NCBI RefSeq assembly: GCF_023715405.1
Contig: NZ_JAMBOC010000010.1
Location: 1-45,496 of the forward strand
From: Solibacillus isronensis
Lineage (GTDB): Bacteria; Bacillota; Bacilli; Bacillales_A; Planococcaceae
Length of the DNA: 45,496 nucleotides
Direction: 5' to 3'
Shown in pieces: positions 26,232-34,862 of the stretch (within the stretch, counting starts at the first letter, position 1; each line of letters starts with the position of its first letter). The notes beneath the pieces were generated by a model that was given only the letters and a program-made list of their open reading frames with translations, did no database searches and was not told where the DNA came from. Both the position numbers and the translations under genes were made by a program.

Positions 26232-27368
26232 ATGCAAACATGGTATAGTATCATCCCGAAAAGTCCGATGTTGAGTATTTATATATGGATAATCTTTTGT
26301 ATTATGCCATTTTTCTTCATTATACAATCGTTCACATTATGGCAGATTATTTTAGGGATCACTTTAATTTTTAGTTATTTCTTATGTCATTATTTTTCAT
26401 TCAGTGCTAGACCTGGGCTGAAGTATATGTGGATCAGCTTTCAAATGTTGCTGAATATCGCAATGACACTTGTATTTGGCTACGTATATTTGGCATTGTT
26501 TACCGCGTTTTTCATCGGTAATATTAAACAGCCGGTTGGGTTTTATATTATGTATGGCTTACATATAGGCTTTACCGTTCTTTCGATTGTCGGGGGTTAC
26601 TTCATCTTCCTTGACTTATTTTTATCGCAAACACCATTTATTATTATTAATGTGCTGGGTGTTGTGCTGTTGCCGTTTACGCTCTTTTCAAGAACGCGAC
26701 GGGAAAACCTGGAGGGTGAGCTGGAAACAGCGCGGGAACGTATTTCAGAATTGACGGTTATTGAAGAACGGCAGCGTATTGCACGCGACTTACACGATAC
26801 ACTTGGTCAAAAACTTTCCATGATTGGTTTAAAAAGTGACTTGGCAGCACGACTGGTTGAGAAAAGTCCGGAACAAGCCATTATAGAAATAAAGGATATT
26901 CGCCAAACTGCGAGTGTCGCGCTAAAAGAAGTACGTGAGCTTGTAGCCGATATGCGCGCAGTAAGGGTGGAAGAAGAGCTCTATCGTGTGGAACAAATAT
27001 TAAAAGCTGCACAGATTAAACTGCGGTTAAATGGAGATAAAAGTGAAATCAAAATGCCGATTTTAGCGGAAAATGTTATTAGTATGTGCTTGAAGGAAGC
27101 AGTTACAAATATCGTCAAACATAGTAAAGCGACGATTTGCCGTATTAGCTTTTATCAAAGTGATGATGAATTCAAAATGACGATTCAGGATAATGGGGTT
27201 GGCTTTGAATACTCCAATACATTACTCGGTGGAAATGGCTTAAAAGGGATGCAGGAGCGTATTGGATTTATCAATGGTTCACTTGAAATAGAGAGCGATG
27301 AAGGGACGACGGTCGTGCTGAAAATACCGTTGGCGATCACGCATCAAAAGGGAGAGAACGTGAAATGA
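26232..27368 (+). CDS. desK: Membrane thermosensor histidine kinase DesK
   Basis: DesK (378 aa) senses membrane thickness and order through its transmembrane helices and phosphorylates DesR in the cold. Four to five hydrophobic helices occupy residues 12 to about 152. A coiled-coil linker leads to the HisKA_3 segment ERQRIARDLHDTLGQ with His188, the same number as the phosphorylated histidine in B. subtilis DesK. The ATP-binding part has the N-box LKEAVTNIVKHS, the G1 DNGVGF and the G2 GGNGLKGMQERI. The early residues are polar and aromatic, as in the DesK sunken-buoy region. The stop overlaps desR by four bases (ATGA). Confidence 0.94.
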   Translation: MQTWYSIIPKSPMLSIYIWIIFCIMPFFFIIQSFTLWQIILGITLIFSYFLCHYFSFSARPGLKYMWISFQMLLNIAMTLVFGYVYLALFTAFFIGNIKQPVGFYIMYGLHIGFTVLSIVGGYFIFLDLFLSQTPFIIINVLGVVLLPFTLFSRTRRENLEGELETARERISELTVIEERQRIARDLHDTLGQKLSMIGLKSDLAARLVEKSPEQAIIEIKDIRQTASVALKEVRELVADMRAVRVEEELYRVEQILKAAQIKLRLNGDKSEIKMPILAENVISMCLKEAVTNIVKHSKATICRISFYQSDDEFKMTIQDNGVGFEYSNTLLGGNGLKGMQERIGFINGSLEIESDEGTTVVLKIPLAITHQKGENVK

Positions 27369-27979
27369 TTCGAATTGTAATTGCTGAAGATCAAGGAATG
27401 CTGCTTGGGGCGATGAAATCATTGCTCAGCATGGAAGAGGATATGGAAGTAGTCGGCCTTGCAAAAAACGGTGAAGAAGCAATTGAAATGGTAACAGAAT
27501 TAAATCCGGATATTTGTATTATGGATATAGAAATGCCGATCAAAACTGGGCTGGATGCTGCCGAAGCGTTAAGGGGAAGCGAATGTAAAATCATTATTTT
27601 AACGACGTTCGCGCGACCAGGTTATTTTGAACGTGCTAGAAAAGCGGGAGTGCGCGGCTATTTATTGAAGGACAGTCCGATTGAGGAGCTTGTCAATTCC
27701 ATTCGGATCATTATGGATGGGCGTCGCATTTACGCACCGGAGCTAGTGGATTTTGTATATGAAGATGATAGTGAAAACCCGCTCACAGAACGGGAAAGCC
27801 AAGTGCTGGAACTTGTTGCAGAAGGGAAAACGACAAAGGAAATTGCCGCAGAACTTTATTTATCGGCAGGTACAGTACGAAACTACATTTCTGTCATACT
27901 TGATAAACTTGGTGTCGGTAATCGAATTGAAGCAATCGCACGCTTTAAAGAAAAAGGCTGGAATAAAAAGAAGATGTAA
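27365..27979 (+). CDS. desR: Response regulator DesR
   Basis: DesR (204 aa) is the NarL/LuxR-family response regulator that activates the desaturase gene. The receiver domain has acidic pocket residues Glu8-Asp9, phosphoacceptor Asp54 (CIMDIEMP), a switch threonine in LTTFA and Lys in LLKDSP. The C-terminal helix-turn-helix covers about 137-195 (LTERESQVLELVAEGKTTKE onward). It is translationally coupled to desK and followed by a strong terminator. The likely operator is the palindrome at 25010 upstream of the desaturase gene. Confidence 0.94.
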   Translation: MIRIVIAEDQGMLLGAMKSLLSMEEDMEVVGLAKNGEEAIEMVTELNPDICIMDIEMPIKTGLDAAEALRGSECKIIILTTFARPGYFERARKAGVRGYLLKDSPIEELVNSIRIIMDGRRIYAPELVDFVYEDDSENPLTERESQVLELVAEGKTTKEIAAELYLSAGTVRNYISVILDKLGVGNRIEAIARFKEKGWNKKKM

Positions 27980-28015
27980 TTAAAAAGAATCCTCAAACTA
28001 ATTTAAGTACTAAAT

Positions 28016-28056
28016 AAACCCCCTTATTTTGTCTGTGAACAAAATGAGGGGGTTTC
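28016..28056. terminator. Terminator between desR and the convergent proline dehydrogenase gene
   Basis: Long perfect-looking stem AAACCCCCTTATTTTGT with its complement around a short loop. It has A residues on the left and TTT on the right, so it may serve both strands. Confidence 0.85.
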
Positions 28057-28073
28057 TGATTGAGGTAAGCCCT

Positions 28074-29045
28074 TTATTTCTTTTTCGTTAATCGCCCGAG
28101 AAGGTATGCTCCCGCTGCTACTGCCAGTAAAGTGTTTGTCTTTTTATTGAACACTTGTTTAGTGACGAGATTGATGTTTTGTGGACGTTCTGCTAAGCGA
28201 CGCATGAAATAGCCGTACCAGTCCTTGCCATATGGTACATATACACATACTTGATAGCCTTCGCGTGCAAGTTCCAGCTGCAAGTCTTTACGGAACCCGT
28301 AAAGCATTTGGAACTCAAATTTTTCTTTCGGAATATCATATTGCTCAACGTAATACTTCACATGCTTAATAATATTGTGGTCATGTGTGGCAATCGATGT
28401 AAAATGTCCGTGCGCTAAATGATATTCAATCAGCTCGATAAAGTTGATATCAATATCAAGTTTATCCTGGTAAGCTACTTCTTCCGATTCTTTATAGGCA
28501 CCCTTTACAACCCGTAGACGGAAATCCTTAAAGTTTTCAATATCGTCTTTTGCGCGGTGGAAGTATGCTTGAATGACTGTTCCTACATTATTGAACGATT
28601 TTGCAAGTTCCTCCACAATATCGAATGAAGGCTGAAGTCGCTTATAATCTTCCATGTCAAAATTGACGAAAATGCCGTATTCATGGGCACGTTCCACAAT
28701 TTCATATAAATTGTCGTAGCAGAGGTCAATGTCGATATCCAACCCTAGCTGTGAAGGTTTCAAGGAAATGTGTGCATCCAATTCTTCAACCTGAATGGCT
28801 TCGATCATAGCTAAGATTTCTTCTTTCGCTTGTGTTGCTTCTGACTCATCAGTAACGTATTCGCCTAAGTTATCAACAGTGCAAGAAATCCCTTGCTCGT
28901 TTAATTTACGAATACTTTCGATTACTTCTTCGATAGTTGTCCCTGCAACAACGCTTTGTGCACCCAATTTTAAACCGTATTGCTGCGCTGCATTAGTAAG
29001 AGTTTGGTTTTCAGATAATGAAATGAAAAAATCACGTAATGCCAT
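28074..29045 (-). CDS. putB: Proline dehydrogenase
   Basis: A 323-aa monofunctional FAD-dependent proline dehydrogenase, the first enzyme of proline catabolism (proline to pyrroline-5-carboxylate), peripheral on the membrane. The TIM-barrel is recognisable in GISCTVDNLGEYV, DAHISLKPSQLGLDID, RVVKGAYKE, ATHDHNII, FEFQMLYGFR and VYVPYGKDWYGYFMRRLAERPQN. The final R-R-L-A-E-R-P-x-N motif is the proline carboxylate-binding region. Length matches Bacillus PutB/FadM. AAGGAG precedes the ATG. No P5C dehydrogenase gene is adjacent, unlike the B. subtilis putBCP operon. A perfect extended -10 lies just upstream. Confidence 0.94.
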   Translation of the reverse strand: MALRDFFISLSENQTLTNAAQQYGLKLGAQSVVAGTTIEEVIESIRKLNEQGISCTVDNLGEYVTDESEATQAKEEILAMIEAIQVEELDAHISLKPSQLGLDIDIDLCYDNLYEIVERAHEYGIFVNFDMEDYKRLQPSFDIVEELAKSFNNVGTVIQAYFHRAKDDIENFKDFRLRVVKGAYKESEEVAYQDKLDIDINFIELIEYHLAHGHFTSIATHDHNIIKHVKYYVEQYDIPKEKFEFQMLYGFRKDLQLELAREGYQVCVYVPYGKDWYGYFMRRLAERPQNINLVTKQVFNKKTNTLLAVAAGAYLLGRLTKKK

Positions 29046-29080
29046 AAAAACATCTCCTTAAAATTCGTCATTTTCTTAAA

Positions 29081-29089
29081 ATTATACCA
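29081..29089 (-). promoter_or_regulatory. Extended -10 promoter element of the proline dehydrogenase gene
   Basis: On the minus strand TG, one base, TATAAT, about 36 bases before the ATG. No good -35 is visible, which is usual for extended -10 promoters. Confidence 0.55.
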
Positions 29090-29226
29090 TAGCGCTATTT
29101 TCGTAGATTACGAACAGCTGCCTTAATTAATACCCGTTTTAATCTTCTGCATGCGGTTAAACGCTACATTGTTAAAGTGAATACCTTTTCTATCATATGT
29201 TGCTCCTTCACTATCAATTTCTATAT

Positions 29227-29243
29227 ATTAGGATAATCCTAAT
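29227..29243. promoter_or_regulatory. Perfect 17-base palindrome upstream of proline dehydrogenase
   Basis: ATTAGGAT, A, ATCCTAAT: eight-base arms around a single base. It lies in the 323-base gene-free stretch between putB and amtB, about 140 bases upstream of the putB promoter. It looks like a dimeric regulator site, but I know no match. The rest of that stretch holds only the putB -10 and the amtB terminator. Confidence 0.45.
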
Positions 29244-29261
29244 GAGTAAAGAAAGCAAAAT

Positions 29262-29304
29262 AACAAGGAGCTGTCTGAAAAAACTTTCAGAACAGCTCCT
29301 TGTT
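29262..29304 (-). terminator. Terminator after amtB
   Basis: Long stem AACAAGGAGCTGT / ACAGCTCCTTGTT with an inner CTGAAA / TTTCAG pair. On the minus strand it is followed by TATTTTG. Confidence 0.8.
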
Positions 29305-29369
29305 GAGTTTATAATTTATTGAAAGAATGGTTCGAAAATGTGTGGGGGAAGGGGGCACACATTTCGCTT

Positions 29370-30722
29370 TTAGCTCTTGGTAGAGCTTAAAGAATTCGGG
29401 AACCCTGTTTTAGTTTTAGACCCGCTATCTTGTAAGTTAGAAGGAGTAGGAACTCTTCCTAAGTTCGTTAGACGTTGGGCAAAACTGTCATTTGATTTTG
29501 TAAGACCTTTAAAAGTTTCCTGCATTTCATAAGCGTATGCGCCATGTTCTGCAATATCCAAACCTTGGACTTCTTCTTCGTGTGTAACACGTAGAGGGAT
29601 AAATACTTTAATAATATATGTTGCAATGGCAACAGTACTCGCAGTCCACGCAATTACTGCGACAACACCTAATGCCTGCACGCCTAGTAATTCAGCACCT
29701 CCGCCGTAAAATAGACCGCCACCAGCAGTATCGAATAATCCGACTGCTAACGTACCCCAAATGCCAGCTACACCATGTACAGCAACAGCACCAACCGGAT
29801 CATCCACTTTTAGTTTATGTTCAATAAAGCGGACCGCTTCTACTAACACAACGCCACCAACAGCACCTGCAATAATAGATCCGACAATGCTTAAGTTAGC
29901 AGCACCGGCAGTAATACTTACTAAACCAGCTAAAGCACCGTTTAGTGTTAAAGAACCATCGATAAAGCCATAACGAAGACGTGTATAAAATGCAGTAGCA
30001 ATTACACCAGCAGATGCAGATAAGAAAGTATTTGCAATAACGCCAGGAACTAATGCTGGATCTGCTGCCAATGTTGATGCACCATTAAAGCCATACCAAC
30101 CTAACCAAAGGATGAAAACACCTAATGCGCCAAGTGGAATGGAGTGACCGGGAATAACGTTTACAACACCTTTAGCATACTTCCCGACACGAGGACCGAC
30201 GATTGCTGCAACTACTAGAGCTCCAACAGCACCAGTTAAATGTACAACAGTTGAGCCGGCAAAATCGACGAAGCCTAAAGAAGTTAACCAGCCATCACCT
30301 TGCCATACCCAATGCCCGACAACTGGATAGATAATTGCTGTCATGATAATGACCAAGGCGATATAGGCCATAATATTTGTACGTTCAGCAACAGCACCTG
30401 AAATGATCGTTGCACATGTTGCAGCAAACATTGCCTGGAATACGAAAAATGCGATATCATCTACACCGCTTAATGCAAAACCGGAAGTGCCGATCAATCC
30501 GCCGGAGCTTTCACCGAACATAATGGCATATCCGACTGCGAAATAGACAAGACCCCCGATTGAAATTGTTAAAATGTTTTTCATTAAAATATTGACGGCA
30601 TTTTTAGAGCGTGTAAACCCTGCTTCCACCATCGCGAATCCCGCATGCATGAAGAATACGAAAAACGCCCCAAGCATTACCCAAACTAAGTTAATCGATA
30701 ATTCCAATGCTTCATTCGTCAT
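29370..30722 (-). CDS. amtB: Ammonium transporter AmtB
   Basis: A 450-aa ammonium channel of the Amt family with about 11 membrane helices. Family marks are VMLGAFFVFFMHAGFAMVEAG near the start, DFAGSTVVHLTGAVGAL (with the pore histidine), ILWLGWYGFNGAS and DPVGAVAVHGVAGIWGTLAVG with the second pore histidine. The C-terminal tail after about residue 395 is cytoplasmic and longer than usual. It is second in a glnK-amtB operon with a 29-base gap containing AAAAGGAGGAG. GlnK blocks the channel when nitrogen is plentiful. Transcription should depend on the GlnR/TnrA site upstream of glnK. Confidence 0.96.
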   Translation of the reverse strand: MTNEALELSINLVWVMLGAFFVFFMHAGFAMVEAGFTRSKNAVNILMKNILTISIGGLVYFAVGYAIMFGESSGGLIGTSGFALSGVDDIAFFVFQAMFAATCATIISGAVAERTNIMAYIALVIIMTAIIYPVVGHWVWQGDGWLTSLGFVDFAGSTVVHLTGAVGALVVAAIVGPRVGKYAKGVVNVIPGHSIPLGALGVFILWLGWYGFNGASTLAADPALVPGVIANTFLSASAGVIATAFYTRLRYGFIDGSLTLNGALAGLVSITAGAANLSIVGSIIAGAVGGVVLVEAVRFIEHKLKVDDPVGAVAVHGVAGIWGTLAVGLFDTAGGGLFYGGGAELLGVQALGVVAVIAWTASTVAIATYIIKVFIPLRVTHEEEVQGLDIAEHGAYAYEMQETFKGLTKSNDSFAQRLTNLGRVPTPSNLQDSGSKTKTGFPNSLSSTKS

Positions 30723-30751
30723 TAAAAACTCCTCCTTTTAGGTACACTTTT

Positions 30752-31093
30752 TTAGTCAATTGCAATTGAGCCAAGCTCTTTTGTGCGTATACGAATTGCC
30801 TGCTCTACAGGATAGATAAAGATCTTACCGTCACCAACTTCACCTGTAGAAGCTTCACGCAATAATACATCAATAATCGGTTGAACTTTTGCGTTGTCAA
30901 CAACCATCTCGAGCTTGAGCTTTTGCGAAAATTCCATTGAGAAAGAGTTTCCGCGGAACAATCCGATTTTTCCCTCTTGTCGCCCAGCTCCGGCAATCTC
31001 GGAAATACTTAATCCATCAATTCCTTCAAGAGCTAACCCCTCTCGAACTTGTGCAAACACCTCAGGTCGAATAATCGCTTCAATTTTTTTCAT
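30752..31093 (-). CDS. glnK: Nitrogen regulatory protein P-II (GlnK)
   Basis: A 113-aa trimeric P-II signal protein that reads 2-oxoglutarate and ATP/ADP and docks on AmtB. It begins MKKIEAIIRPEVFAQVREGL. The T-loop is GRQEGKIGLFRGNSFSMEF, and the C-terminal GEVGDGKIFIYPVEQAIRIRTKE is the ATP-binding B-loop signature. Residue 51, the uridylylated tyrosine of enteric P-II proteins, is phenylalanine here, so uridylylation cannot occur at that site. The ATG at 31093 is nine bases after AAGGAG; upstream TTG codons touch the ribosome site. Gene order (glnK first) is opposite to B. subtilis nrgA-nrgB. Confidence 0.95.
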   Translation of the reverse strand: MKKIEAIIRPEVFAQVREGLALEGIDGLSISEIAGAGRQEGKIGLFRGNSFSMEFSQKLKLEMVVDNAKVQPIIDVLLREASTGEVGDGKIFIYPVEQAIRIRTKELGSIAID

Positions 31094-31125
31094 GCTCAAC
31101 AACTCCTTGTGTTATGTTATCTAAC

Positions 31126-31154
31126 ATGATAAATTGAATTTTCGGATAAATCAA
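31126..31154 (-). promoter_or_regulatory. glnK-amtB promoter
   Basis: Minus-strand TTGATT, a 17-base spacer, then TATCAT. The transcript would start near 31119. A second inverted repeat, ATGTTA-TC-TAACAT (31114-31127), overlaps the start point. Confidence 0.65.
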
Positions 31155-31161
31155 TAACTAA

Positions 31162-31178
31162 TGTTAGGAAAATTAACA
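31162..31178. promoter_or_regulatory. GlnR/TnrA-type operator
   Basis: TGTTA, seven bases, TAACA: an exact match to the GlnR/TnrA core TGTNA-N7-TNACA. It sits inside a longer perfect repeat (TAATGTTA / TAACATTA). Its centre is about 51 bases upstream of the predicted glnK start point, the place from which TnrA activates nrgAB in B. subtilis. Confidence 0.75.
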
Positions 31179-31391
31179 TTAATTTTCGATTGGTTTAATC
31201 GCATTGTGAGATGATGTCAAAAAAAGGAAGGTGGGATAAGGTTTGTTGGATGGTTGAAATCCGGAAGTTGATTGCCCGACTGAAGTTTCGAAACGTTTTT
31301 TATTTAGTCAATTGGGGAAAACTATATAACCAGCACAGCAAAATAAACTGCCATGTAAAAGTAGGTCACATGGAAGAAATAATCTTCATAC

Positions 31392-31419
31392 TTCGAATTA
31401 ATTGAAGATGGTGTATACT
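31392..31419 (+). promoter_or_regulatory. Candidate promoter of pncB-nadE
   Basis: TTCGAA, 16 bases, TATACT, 37 bases before the pncB ATG. Between the GlnR/TnrA box and this point (31179-31391) I see only weak hairpins (for example CCATGT / ACATGG near 31351-31373) and no convincing gene. Confidence 0.4.
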
Positions 31420-31455
31420 ATGACTAAATTATGTTTTGGAAGAAGGGAACTTACG

Positions 31456-32925
31456 ATGAACGATAAGTATGTAGATGATAGTTTTGCTTTGCATACCGAT
31501 TTATATCAAATTAATATGGCGGAAAGCTATTGGGCAGACGGAATGCATAACCGAAAAGCTATATTTGAGTTGTATTTCAGACAATTGCCGTTCGGGAACG
31601 GCTATGCAATTTTTGCTGGTTTGGAGCGCATGCTGAATTATTTAAAAGACTTTCGATTCAGTGAAACGGATATCGCATATTTACGAGATGAACTTCATTA
31701 TAAAGAAGATTTTATCGAATACTTAAAAACGATTCGTTTTACAGGTTCCGTGTATTCGATGGAGGAAGGTGAACTTGTTTTTGCAAACGAACCGATTGTG
31801 CGAATTGAAGCGCCGCTAGTGGAAGCACAGCTGATTGAAACAGCGCTATTGAATATCGTAAACTACCAAACGCTGATTGCGACAAAAGCGAGCCGTATCA
31901 AACAAGTTGTTCAGAAAGAAATTGCAATGGAGTTCGGTACACGCCGCGCGCAAGAGATGGATGCAGCTGTTTGGGGAGCTCGTGCCGCAGTAATCGGCGG
32001 TTTTGAATCTACTTCAAATGTACGAGCAGGGAAGCTGTTTAATATTCCTGTATCGGGTACACATGCACATGCATTAGTTCAAGCATATAAAAACGATTAT
32101 GATGCATTCCATTCCTATGCCAAGCGTCATAAAGACTGTGTGTTTTTAGTTGATACGTACAATACATTAAAGTCAGGTGTTCCGACGGCGATCCAAGTAG
32201 CAAAAGAACTTGGCGATAAAATTAACTTTATCGGAATTCGTTTAGACAGCGGAGATATTGCCTTTCTTTCAAAGGAATCACGCCGAATGCTTGATGAAGC
32301 AGGTTTCCCTGATGCGAAAATTATCGTTTCAAATGACTTGGATGAATATACGATCTTAAACTTAAAAGCGCAAGGTGCCCGAGTGGACATGTGGGGAATT
32401 GGTACAAAACTCATTACTGCATATGACCAGCCTGCTCTAGGTGCTGTCTATAAAATGGTTTCCATCGAAAATGATCATGGTGAAATGGAAGATACGATTA
32501 AAATTTCAGCTAATGCTGAAAAGGTAACGACACCTGGTTTAAAAAGAGTCTACCGGATTATTAATAAAAAAAGCGGGAAATCAGAAGGGGACTACATTGC
32601 GATGGCTGATGAAAATCCTGCTGCTGAAGAACGAATTAAAATGTTCCATCCGGTGCATACATTTATCTCAAAATTCGTAACGAACTTTGAGGCGAAGGAA
32701 TTACACCGAAAAGTGATTGATAAAGGTGAAGTTGTTTATGAAAATCCAACATTAATGGAAATCCGTCAATATGCGTTCAACAACTTGGATTTACTTTGGG
32801 ATGAATATAAACGTTCGTTAAATCCCGAGGAATATCCAGTCGATTTAAGTCAAAAATGTTGGGATAATAAAATGCGCAATATCCAAGAAGTGCGCGATAT
32901 GGTAACAGAACTCGAAGAACGATAA
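31456..32925 (+). CDS. pncB: Nicotinate phosphoribosyltransferase
   Basis: PncB (489 aa) joins nicotinate to PRPP, giving nicotinate mononucleotide, the entry step of NAD salvage. Diagnostic stretches are ALHTDLYQINMAESYW at the N-terminus, EFGTRRAQEMDAAVWGARAA, GGFESTSNVRAGKLF, VSGTHAHALVQ (with the phosphorylated-histidine region), and IGIRLDSGDIAFLSKESRRMLD. I use the ATG at 31456, preceded by AGAAGGGA; the 18-residue upstream extension has no homologous look. Length agrees with B. subtilis PncB (about 490 aa). nadE follows 12 bases later, so the two form an NAD salvage operon. Confidence 0.95.
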   Translation: MNDKYVDDSFALHTDLYQINMAESYWADGMHNRKAIFELYFRQLPFGNGYAIFAGLERMLNYLKDFRFSETDIAYLRDELHYKEDFIEYLKTIRFTGSVYSMEEGELVFANEPIVRIEAPLVEAQLIETALLNIVNYQTLIATKASRIKQVVQKEIAMEFGTRRAQEMDAAVWGARAAVIGGFESTSNVRAGKLFNIPVSGTHAHALVQAYKNDYDAFHSYAKRHKDCVFLVDTYNTLKSGVPTAIQVAKELGDKINFIGIRLDSGDIAFLSKESRRMLDEAGFPDAKIIVSNDLDEYTILNLKAQGARVDMWGIGTKLITAYDQPALGAVYKMVSIENDHGEMEDTIKISANAEKVTTPGLKRVYRIINKKSGKSEGDYIAMADENPAAEERIKMFHPVHTFISKFVTNFEAKELHRKVIDKGEVVYENPTLMEIRQYAFNNLDLLWDEYKRSLNPEEYPVDLSQKCWDNKMRNIQEVRDMVTELEER

Positions 32926-32937
32926 GGAGTGAGGACA

Positions 32938-33768
32938 TTGTCTATGTTGCAAAAACAAATTATTGAAGAGTTAAAAGTACAGCCAACAATCGATGTAGAA
33001 CAGGAAATCCGTAAGTCTATTGATTTTTTAAAGGAATACGCAAAACATCATCCTTTCTTAAAAGGATTTGTGCTCGGTATTAGCGGTGGCCAAGATTCAA
33101 CGTTAACGGGTAAGCTAGCACAAATGGCTGTTGATGAACTAAATGAAGAAGCGGGGTCATCCGTTTACTCGTTCTGGGCGGTAAGATTACCTTATGGCAA
33201 ACAATTCGATGAAAAAGATTGCCAAGATGCACTCGATTTCATTCAGCCTACAGAAGTGTATACAGTTAATATTAAAAATGCTGTGGATGCAAGTGTAAAT
33301 GCGCTTTTGGAAGCAGGAATTACGTTGAGTGATTTTGCAAAAGGAAATGAAAAAGCACGTGAACGAATGAAAGTTCAATATTCGATTGCAGCATCGAATG
33401 ATGGTGTCGTACTTGGCACGGATCATGGTGCAGAAGCAGTAACGGGCTTTTATACAAAGTATGGTGATGGTGGCACGGATTTAATGCCGATTTTCCGTTT
33501 AAATAAACGCCAAGGTCGTGCCATTTTAAAACATTTAAACTGTCCTGTACATTTATATGAAAAAATTCCGACTGCAGATCTAGAGGAAAACCGACCTGCG
33601 TTGCCGGATGAAGTAGCACTTGGTGTTACGTACGAGCAAATTGATGATTATTTAGAAGGCAAGGAAATACCCGAGCAGGCACGTGAGAAGCTTGAAGGGC
33701 ATTACTTGCGCTCGATGCATAAACGTCATATGCCGATTACAATTTTCGATGATTTCTGGAAACAATAA
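32938..33768 (+). CDS. nadE: NH3-dependent NAD+ synthetase
   Basis: NadE (276 aa) amidates nicotinate adenine dinucleotide to NAD+ using ammonia and ATP, the last step of the pathway begun by pncB. The PP-loop [11 protein letters not shown] binds ATP. The motifs [42 protein letters not shown] and [17 protein letters not shown] are specific to the short ammonia-dependent form (no glutaminase domain). The start is probably the TTG at 32938 (protein MSMLQKQ, matching MSMQEK in B. subtilis); the ATG at 32944 is the alternative. Confidence 0.96.
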   Translation: MSMLQKQIIEELKVQPTIDVEQEIRKSIDFLKEYAKHHPFLKGFVLGISGGQDSTLTGKLAQMAVDELNEEAGSSVYSFWAVRLPYGKQFDEKDCQDALDFIQPTEVYTVNIKNAVDASVNALLEAGITLSDFAKGNEKARERMKVQYSIAASNDGVVLGTDHGAEAVTGFYTKYGDGGTDLMPIFRLNKRQGRAILKHLNCPVHLYEKIPTADLEENRPALPDEVALGVTYEQIDDYLEGKEIPEQAREKLEGHYLRSMHKRHMPITIFDDFWKQ

Positions 33769-33787
33769 TACACATTAGAACATGATG

Positions 33788-33828
33788 AATCACCTTACTT
33801 CTTTTTGATGAAGTGGGGTGATTTTCCA
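33788..33828 (+). terminator. pncB-nadE terminator
   Basis: AATCACC / GGTGATT outer stem and ACTTC / GAAGT inner stem, followed by TTTT. Confidence 0.75.
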
Positions 33829-33845
33829 TTTTAAAGGGAAACTAG

Positions 33846-33874
33846 TTGTGCTCGCATTTTGTTTTCGTTATGCT
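33846..33874 (+). promoter_or_regulatory. Candidate promoter of the moxR-DUF58-transglutaminase operon
   Basis: TTGTGC, a 17-base spacer, then TATGCT, 46 bases before the moxR-like ATG. Confidence 0.5.
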
Positions 33875-33920
33875 TAAACTACATGCCAAAGAAGCAACGA
33901 TTTCAAGTGGGAGGACTATT

Positions 33921-34862
33921 ATGAATGAGCAGATCGAAGGAATAATCAGGAATATTGAAAAAGTGATGATAGGTAAAAGAGAGATTGCCGAGCTAAGTAT
34001 TGTTTCACTATTAGCAGGAGGGCATGTATTACTGGAAGACGTGCCGGGCGTTGGGAAAACGATGATGGTACGTGCGCTTTCAAAGTCTTTAGGCGCAAGC
34101 TTTAAACGTATTCAATTTACACCGGATTTACTACCATCTGATGTAATAGGTGTTTCTATATATAATCCGAAAACATTGCAGTTTGAATTCCGTCCGGGGC
34201 CGATTGTCGGCAATATTGTATTAGCGGATGAAATAAACCGTACTTCACCAAAAACACAGGCCGCTTTGTTGGAAAGTATGGAAGAGGGGTCAATTACGGT
34301 AGACGGTGAAACAATTCAATTGCCGAAACCGTTTTTTGTAATGGCAACACAAAACCCGATTGAATATGAAGGGACATACCCGCTTCCGGAAGCGCAACTT
34401 GACCGTTTTTTACTGAAAATAAAAATGGGCTATCCGACAAAAGAAGAGGAAATCGAAGTGCTGAATCGTGCCGAAAGGTCTGTTCCGATTGATGACCTTT
34501 TCCCGGTATTAACAATTGAACAGCTGAACGATTTAAGAGAACAAGTAAAACAAGTACATGTAGAAAATAATATTAAAGAATATATCGTGTCGATCGCACA
34601 GCATACACGTCATCATGAAAATGTGTATTTAGGTGTAAGTCCCCGTGCCTCCATCGCATTAATGCGTGCCGCGCAAAGCTATGCCTTTATGAAGGGGAGA
34701 GATTATGTCATCCCCGATGATATTCAATATTTAGCGAAATTCGTGTTCGGCCACCGAATTATTTTAAAACCAGAAACACGCTATGAAGGAATTACGGAAG
34801 AACGAGTGATTGAAAGTGTTCTGCGTTATGTCCATGTTCCTGTGAAAAGGTATATACCGTAA
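33921..34862 (+). CDS. MoxR-family AAA+ ATPase
   Basis: A 313-aa AAA+ ATPase of the MoxR/RavA group, thought to act as a chaperone for partner proteins of the von Willebrand/DUF58 type. The Walker A is GVGKT (43-47) and the Walker B LADEINR begins at residue 101; QNPIEYEGTYPLPEAQLDRFL and the arginine-rich SPRASIALMRAAQ follow. The start at 33921 follows GGGAGGAC; the frame extends 25 codons upstream without conserved content. It shares one base with the DUF58 gene (TAATG), so the three genes form one coupled operon. Confidence 0.92.
   Translation: MNEQIEGIIRNIEKVMIGKREIAELSIVSLLAGGHVLLEDVPGVGKTMMVRALSKSLGASFKRIQFTPDLLPSDVIGVSIYNPKTLQFEFRPGPIVGNIVLADEINRTSPKTQAALLESMEEGSITVDGETIQLPKPFFVMATQNPIEYEGTYPLPEAQLDRFLLKIKMGYPTKEEEIEVLNRAERSVPIDDLFPVLTIEQLNDLREQVKQVHVENNIKEYIVSIAQHTRHHENVYLGVSPRASIALMRAAQSYAFMKGRDYVIPDDIQYLAKFVFGHRIILKPETRYEGITEERVIESVLRYVHVPVKRYIP

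Noticed and set aside
29262..29304. Miniature inverted-repeat element or insertion remnant after amtB
   Set aside because: No target-site duplication or second copy in the window, and placement right after amtB fits a long terminator.
31211..31405. 64-codon open frame between the glnK promoter region and pncB
   Set aside because: No ribosome binding site, atypical composition (many W, H, N and C), and it overlaps the zone expected to hold the pncB promoter. Best read as chance.
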